NCBI RefSeq assembly: GCF_023277925.1
Contig: NZ_CP063832.1
Coordinates: 4,446,001-4,510,000, forward strand
Source: Pseudomonas entomophila
Lineage (GTDB): Bacteria; Pseudomonadota; Gammaproteobacteria; Pseudomonadales; Pseudomonadaceae
DNA length: 64,000 nt
Reading direction: 5' to 3'
A program made the translations under genes and the position numbers. Under the pieces are notes generated by a model. It was not told the DNA's origin. It saw only the letters and a program-made list of their open reading frames with translations, and ran no database searches. This document shows, piece by piece, positions 62,850-64,000 of this stretch (the stretch's first letter is position 1; every line of letters starts with the position of its first letter).

Positions 62850-64000
62850 ATGGGTGCGCTTTCCCATCTGCGGGTGCTGGATCTTTCCCGGGTACTGGCC
62901 GGCCCCTGGTCCGGCCAGATTCTGGCTGACCTTGGCGCTGACGTGATCAAGGTCGAGCGTCCGGGCTCGGGTGACGACACCCGCTCCTGGGGGCCGCCCT
63001 TCCTGCGTGATGCCGAGGGTGAGAACACCAGTGAGGCGGCCTACTACCTGTCGGCCAATCGTAACAAGCGTTCGGTGACCATCGACTTCACCCAGCCGGA
63101 AGGTCAGCGCCTGGTGCGTGAGCTGGCGGCGAAGTCGGATATCGTCATCGAGAACTTCAAGGTCGGCGGGTTGGCTGGTTATGGGTTGGATTACCAGAGC
63201 CTGAAGTCGGTCAATCCCAAGCTCATCTATTGCTCGATCACAGGCTTTGGCCAGACGGGGCCGTATGCCAAGCGTGCGGGCTATGATTTCATGATCCAGG
63301 GGTTGGGTGGGCTGATGAGCCTGACCGGGCGCCCCGAGGGAGAGGAAGGCGCGGGCCCGATGAAGGTGGGGGTCGCGCTGACCGACATCCTTACCGGGCT
63401 GTATTCCACCGTGGCGATCCTGGCTGCTCTCGCCCACCGCGACCAGGCCGGTGTTGGCCAGCACATCGACATGGCGTTGTTGGATGTACAAGTGGCCTGC
63501 CTGGCCAACCAGGCGATGAACTACCTCACCACGGGTACCGCTCCCCGTCGTTTGGGTAACGCTCACCCCAATATCGTGCCTTACCAGGACTTCCCGACGG
63601 CGGATGGCGATTTCATCCTCACCGTGGGTAACGACGGGCAGTTCCGCAAGTTCGCCGAGGTGGCGGGTCAGCCGCAGTGGGCGGATGACCCGCGGTTTGC
63701 CACTAATAAGCAGAGGGTGGCTAATCGGGCTGAGCTGATTCCGTTGATTCGTCAGGCCACGGTGTTCAAGACCACGGCGCAGTGGATCGGTGAGCTGGAG
63801 ACGGCGGGTGTACCTTGTGGTCCGATCAATGACCTGGCGCGGATGTTCCAGGACCCGCAGGTGCTGGCGCGGGGGTTGGCGGTGAAGATGGATCATCCGT
63901 TGGCGGGCAGTGTTCCGCAGGTGGCCAGTCCGATCAGGTTGTCGGAGACGCCGGTGGAGTATCGACAGGCGCCGCCGTTACTGGGGGAGCATACCGAGGC
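62850..64000 (+). CDS. gcdG: Class III CoA-transferase (GcdG-like), cut by the right edge
   Basis: The visible 383 residues show a class III (formyl-CoA transferase-type) fold: LRVLDLSRVLAGPWSGQILADLGADVIKVE at the start and the catalytic aspartate in AGYDFMIQGLGGLMSLTG. With gcdH it probably moves CoA to glutarate, for example from succinyl-CoA. GAGGAG at 62837–62842 supports ATG 62850. No stop codon is reached before base 64000, so only about 20–25 residues seem missing. Confidence 0.9.
   Translation, partial: MGALSHLRVLDLSRVLAGPWSGQILADLGADVIKVERPGSGDDTRSWGPPFLRDAEGENTSEAAYYLSANRNKRSVTIDFTQPEGQRLVRELAAKSDIVIENFKVGGLAGYGLDYQSLKSVNPKLIYCSITGFGQTGPYAKRAGYDFMIQGLGGLMSLTGRPEGEEGAGPMKVGVALTDILTGLYSTVAILAALAHRDQAGVGQHIDMALLDVQVACLANQAMNYLTTGTAPRRLGNAHPNIVPYQDFPTADGDFILTVGNDGQFRKFAEVAGQPQWADDPRFATNKQRVANRAELIPLIRQATVFKTTAQWIGELETAGVPCGPINDLARMFQDPQVLARGLAVKMDHPLAGSVPQVASPIRLSETPVEYRQAPPLLGEHTE

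Overview
The window is GC-rich chromosomal DNA from a Pseudomonas, almost certainly of the P. putida group. The gene order matches the conserved near-origin region of that genus: cox cluster, metNIQ, znu/zur, thrB, polA–ersA–engB, cytochrome c4, dsbA, dgcH, ampDh2, kinB/algB, gltP, pnt and gcdHG. The intergenic palindromes ending in CTCCTACAG are also typical of P. putida. I see no prophage, transposase, CRISPR array, rRNA or tRNA. Everything reads as core genome.

Layout. (1) 1–3.7 kb: start of an exported protein leaving the left edge, beta-carbonic anhydrase with a SulP anion/bicarbonate transporter, and a conserved unknown. (2) 4.0–12.5 kb: aa3-type cytochrome c oxidase (coxB, coxA, ctaG, coxC) followed by SURF1, an assembly protein, heme A synthase, heme O synthase and SCO1. 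A small reverse-strand DUF2909 gene splits the block. (3) 12.6–15.1 kb: D-methionine ABC importer metNIQ. (4) 15.3–19.1 kb: a lipoprotein gene and the zinc uptake locus znuBC–zur / znuA. (5) 19.2–24.4 kb: thrB, a DUF2782 protein, polA, the sRNA ErsA with an AlgU-type promoter, and engB. (6) 24.6–32.4 kb: cytochromes c, dsbA, an EEP-family enzyme, diguanylate cyclase dgcH, a small exported protein, amidase ampDh2 and a CSS-motif c-di-GMP phosphodiesterase. (7) 32.5–37.1 kb: kinB/algB and, divergently, a three-gene membrane/periplasm operon behind a sigma-54 promoter. (8) 37.1–39.1 kb: a long leader with an AauR-type operator in front of gltP. (9) 39.3–45.2 kb: a SpmA–SpmB fusion, a four-gene MCE lipid-transport operon and a DUF2914 membrane protein. 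(10) 45.4–51.6 kb: M16 peptidase, Na/Pi cotransporter, TerC, a CitMHS transporter and a GFA-family protein. (11) 51.6–55.2 kb: a large DUF4105 protein with an HELTH zinc-protease motif, three tandem DUF2388 paralogues and a DUF1127 protein. (12) 55.6–64 kb: a CoA-transferase, the three-subunit transhydrogenase pntAA–AB–B, and the glutarate genes gcdR / gcdH–gcdG, with gcdG cut by the right edge.

The genes group by theme: aerobic respiration and its assembly, envelope stress and c-di-GMP signalling (AlgU–ersA, DgcH, CSS-EAL, KinB/AlgB, AmpDh2, Ivy-like), metal and amino-acid uptake, and envelope maintenance. The least-explained locus is the DUF4105/DUF2388 cluster. The best regulatory observations are the sigma-54 promoter with upstream dyads beside algB, the exact AauR-type box before gltP, the ErsA gene, and extragenic palindromes whose conserved tail provides the stop codon of three genes.
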